The position numbers and the translations under genes were made by a program. The notes below the pieces were generated by a model. That model searched no databases, had not been told where the DNA came from, and was given only the letters and a program-made list of their open reading frames with translations. This document shows, in pieces, positions 61,736 through 64,000 of a DNA stretch of 64,000 bases. Each line of letters opens with the position of its first letter. Position 1 is the stretch's first letter. This DNA is from UBA5314 sp964635975. Its GTDB lineage: Bacteria; Bacillota; Syntrophomonadia; Syntrophomonadales; Syntrophomonadaceae. The stretch spans positions 124,001 through 188,000 of the forward strand of contig CAZWPO010000001.1 of the NCBI GenBank assembly GCA_964635975.1, written 5' to 3'.

Positions 61736-63871
61736 TTATTCAACGGCTTTCCATAGAACCTCGGCCACATCGAATACCTTTGTCTGTTCTTCTTTTTCTG
61801 CACCTTTTACTCCATCTGAAATCATAGTCAGGCAGAACGGGCAGTTCGTAATTATCATCTCTGGATCAGGAACCAGAAGCTGATCGGTTCTGGTATCATT
61901 GATGCGTTTGTAGCCTTCGACCGCATGTTCTTCCATCCACATGCGTCCACCGCCGGCGCCGCAGCAGAAGCCGAATTGTTTACCGTTTTCGATCTCTACC
62001 AGGGAAGTGCCACAAGCCTTCAATACTGATCTGGGATCATCATAAATATTGTTGTGGCGGCCCAGGAAGCAGGAATCATGATACGTAATCTTGGCACCGA
62101 GTGACTTACTGGCTTTCAGCTTGCCCTCTGCCACCAGTTTGGCCAGAATTTCAGTATAATGATACACTTCATAGTTACCGCCCATCTGCGGATATTCGTT
62201 CTTCAGAGCATTGTAGCCGTGCGGGCAGACAACAATGATCTTCTTAACGCCGTAATTGTTGAATGATTCAAGGTTCTGGTTAACCAGTGTCTGATACAGA
62301 TACTCGTTGCCCAATCTGCGGGCCGAGTCGCCGCAGCAGAACTCTTCTGTACCCAGGTAGCCGAAGCTTATCCCGGCTTTGTTCAGTAAGCGAACCAGAG
62401 CTTCCCCGACTCTCTTGTAACGATCGTCGAAAGATACTGCACAACCGGCATAGAGCAGATATTCGAACTCGCCGCCATCTTCTCCCAGCAGGTTGACCAT
62501 ATCGCGAACGCCTCTCTCTTCAAGCCATCCGGCGCGGTTGGCCCAGCCAACACCCCAGGGATTGTAGTTACGCTCCATGTTGGTAAACGCCATCTGAGCT
62601 TCAGCGGGCATATCACCCTGCCACATAACCAGGTTGCGGCGCATTTCAATGATCTTGGGTATATGCTCGATAAACATCGGACAATGCTCCATACATGCCC
62701 GGCAGTTCGTGCAGTCCCAAATAACATCGGTGGTAACCACGTCATAGAGGAGACTGGCTTCCATGGGATTCATTTCCTCGGCGCCTTCAACTGTCATGGC
62801 CATCTCTTCAGCATCTTCAGATATCCCATGAGCCTTAGCTTCCAGCAGATAAGGGGCCTTGGCATCCAGGTGTTTTTTCATATTCTGGATTAGTGTAATT
62901 TTCGGGTTCAGATGTTTTCCGGTGTTGTAAGCTGGGCAGTTCTCCTGGCAGCGACCGCAGCGGATGCAGGCATCAAGGTCCAGAAGATCTTTCCAACCAA
63001 ACTCTTCGATTTTTTCTACACCAAAAGATGTAGCTTCTTCGATGTTCTCAACCATACGGCATGCCGATGGTTCAAGATCACGGAACGCATAGTTGAACAT
63101 GCTGGCCATAATATGCCATAGCTTGGTAAAGGGCACTATTGCGACAAAGATAAATGCGATGGTCATGTGGAACCACCAGAGTATCCTGTGCCACATCAAT
63201 AGGCCGTCTAAATCTGAACTTATAAACATCTGGGCAAAAATCCACCCAAACGGTGAAGCGTATCTTTCGTAGTTGATAGCTTCCATAGTTGTAGCCAGCT
63301 TAATCTGGGCTGCAATTCTAATACCTTCAATGAAGTATCCGGTCAGAAGAATTACAAAAATTAAAAGAATCACCCATCCATCAGCAGAATTAGTGTCATT
63401 TAGACGATCCGGTTTCTGCAGATACCTGATAAAGGCCAGGAAGATGATTCCGATAAGAGCCAGAAAACCGAGTAAATCAACTACAAAGGAGAATCCGATA
63501 TAAGCTGTTCCTTCAATTGGAGGCCAGTGGATCCAAAAATGTGCTGCATCAACTCCAGCAGCAATGGCCAGTACCAGGAATCCCCAAAACAGGAAGGCAT
63601 GCATCCACCCAGCCAGAGGTTTTCTGATAACCCGAGCCTGAGCAAAAGAGAACAAGATCCAGGACCATATTCTTGCGCCCACCTGGTCGTTACGATGAAT
63701 CTCCCCTTTGGCCAGCATCCATACTTCAACTTTTTTCCAGAATCCATACAGGAAAATAGTTATTGGTATGAACATAAAAAGATAGATCAGCCATTCGTAG
63801 GGAACGTTGGCCCCGACAACGCGCATCGGTACCTCGTAACCACCTTCTAATGGTTCAAAACCGAATATCAT
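61736..63871 (-). CDS. Membrane FeS/cytochrome b oxidoreductase, EtfAB:quinone oxidoreductase type (DUF224/CCG domains)
   Basis: 711 residues. The N-terminal 270 or so form a NarI-like cytochrome b domain with about six helices and heme-ligand candidates (WMHAFLFWG near residue 88, WHRILWWFHMT near 228). Two 4Fe-4S motifs follow, CIRCGRCQENCPAY near 312 and CTNCRACMEHCPMF near 400, then two CCG domains (FCCGDSARRLGN and FCCGAGGGRMW). This is the architecture of the syntroph EtfAB:menaquinone oxidoreductase, which passes electrons from acyl-CoA oxidation to quinone. The etfAB genes are expected upstream on the minus strand, beyond the window edge. GAGGAGGG precedes the ATG. Confidence 0.9.
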   Translation of the reverse strand: MIFGFEPLEGGYEVPMRVVGANVPYEWLIYLFMFIPITIFLYGFWKKVEVWMLAKGEIHRNDQVGARIWSWILFSFAQARVIRKPLAGWMHAFLFWGFLVLAIAAGVDAAHFWIHWPPIEGTAYIGFSFVVDLLGFLALIGIIFLAFIRYLQKPDRLNDTNSADGWVILLIFVILLTGYFIEGIRIAAQIKLATTMEAINYERYASPFGWIFAQMFISSDLDGLLMWHRILWWFHMTIAFIFVAIVPFTKLWHIMASMFNYAFRDLEPSACRMVENIEEATSFGVEKIEEFGWKDLLDLDACIRCGRCQENCPAYNTGKHLNPKITLIQNMKKHLDAKAPYLLEAKAHGISEDAEEMAMTVEGAEEMNPMEASLLYDVVTTDVIWDCTNCRACMEHCPMFIEHIPKIIEMRRNLVMWQGDMPAEAQMAFTNMERNYNPWGVGWANRAGWLEERGVRDMVNLLGEDGGEFEYLLYAGCAVSFDDRYKRVGEALVRLLNKAGISFGYLGTEEFCCGDSARRLGNEYLYQTLVNQNLESFNNYGVKKIIVVCPHGYNALKNEYPQMGGNYEVYHYTEILAKLVAEGKLKASKSLGAKITYHDSCFLGRHNNIYDDPRSVLKACGTSLVEIENGKQFGFCCGAGGGRMWMEEHAVEGYKRINDTRTDQLLVPDPEMIITNCPFCLTMISDGVKGAEKEEQTKVFDVAEVLWKAVE

Positions 63872-63906
63872 TACATAATTCCCTCCTCAAACAAAACCGG
63901 AGTAAA

Positions 63907-63938
63907 TGCTGGATATACGATTAATCATATATCCAGCA
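63907..63938 (-). other. Hairpin upstream of the Etf-linked oxidoreductase
   Basis: TGCTGGATATA (63907-63917) pairs with TATATCCAGCA (63928-63938). No U tract follows on either strand, so it may be a processing or stability hairpin between this gene and the operon members expected to the right. Confidence 0.4.
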
Positions 63939-64000
63939 GTTAATAATCCTCTCCGGAAAAACCCTGTTGCGACTATTACTTAAGTGAAGACATCAGGGTC

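Noticed and set aside
1..64000. tRNA, rRNA, prophage or insertion sequence genes
   Set aside because: No tRNA or rRNA-like sequence, transposase, integrase or phage structural gene was seen by eye.

Overview
The window comes from a spore-forming, strictly anaerobic Firmicute, most likely a Syntrophomonas or close relative (Syntrophomonadaceae). This is an inference from content. There is a membrane FeS/cytochrome b oxidoreductase of the type that takes electrons from EtfAB in butyrate-oxidising syntrophs (61736-63871). There is a Tat-exported selenocysteine formate dehydrogenase with its accessory genes (23308-28933). Sporulation genes are present (gpr, SASPs, ylbJ), together with acetate-producing pta-ackA and the usual low-GC Gram-positive housekeeping gene order.

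Layout. 1-3507 (minus): partial relA/spoT and recJ. 3759-5467 (plus): a P-loop ATPase and a Cys-rich copper-storage-type protein. 5712-11240 (minus): a broken ClC chloride channel, a DUF389 membrane protein and a two-component system. 11464-11664: first copy of a structured repeat whose second copy is at 45652-45850. 11686-14250 (minus): a large secreted modular protein. 14953-18025 (plus): a c-di-AMP (ydaO-type) riboswitch followed by a glutamate-2,3-aminomutase-like enzyme, an amino-acid racemase and a GNAT acetyltransferase, read here as a beta-amino-acid osmolyte operon. 18047-19609 (minus): a cation/proton antiporter. 19637-28933: two divergent moeA genes, then the fdhABC-fdhE cluster. 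28953-33217 (plus): an agr-type peptide signalling locus. 33236-37044 (minus): mtnP-mtnA-aldolase-mtaD, an oxygen-independent route for methylthioadenosine. 37084-45532 (minus): ftsY, smc, a radical SAM gene, rnc, plsX, rpmF and DUF177. 45861-48123 (minus): pta-ackA. 48257-53853: tmcAL, a patatin, ylbJ, a coiled-coil protein, rsmD and gpr. 53923-61506: two small spore-protein genes, recG, fakA-type yloV/yloU, rpmB, hslO, a gamma-carbonic anhydrase and coaD. 61736-63871 (minus): the Etf-linked oxidoreductase.

The most interesting system is the agr-type locus. It has two AgrB proteases and two AgrD-like pro-peptides, neither peptide gene being longer than 45 codons. It also has two paralogous stand-alone five-helix membrane proteins that look like detached AgrC sensor domains, and one GHKL kinase with only two membrane helices. 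These form three transcription units. Each is preceded by four ATGTC half-sites (the last degenerate in two units) spaced exactly 21 bp apart, just upstream of a conserved -10-like sequence, and each ends in its own terminator. No LytTR response regulator is in the window.

The second highlight is a roughly 200-nt structured element present twice. Its three main helices are maintained by compensatory changes, and all its G-U wobbles are valid only if the plus strand is the RNA, although its neighbours are minus-strand genes. The third is the c-di-AMP riboswitch joined to the presumptive beta-glutamate operon.
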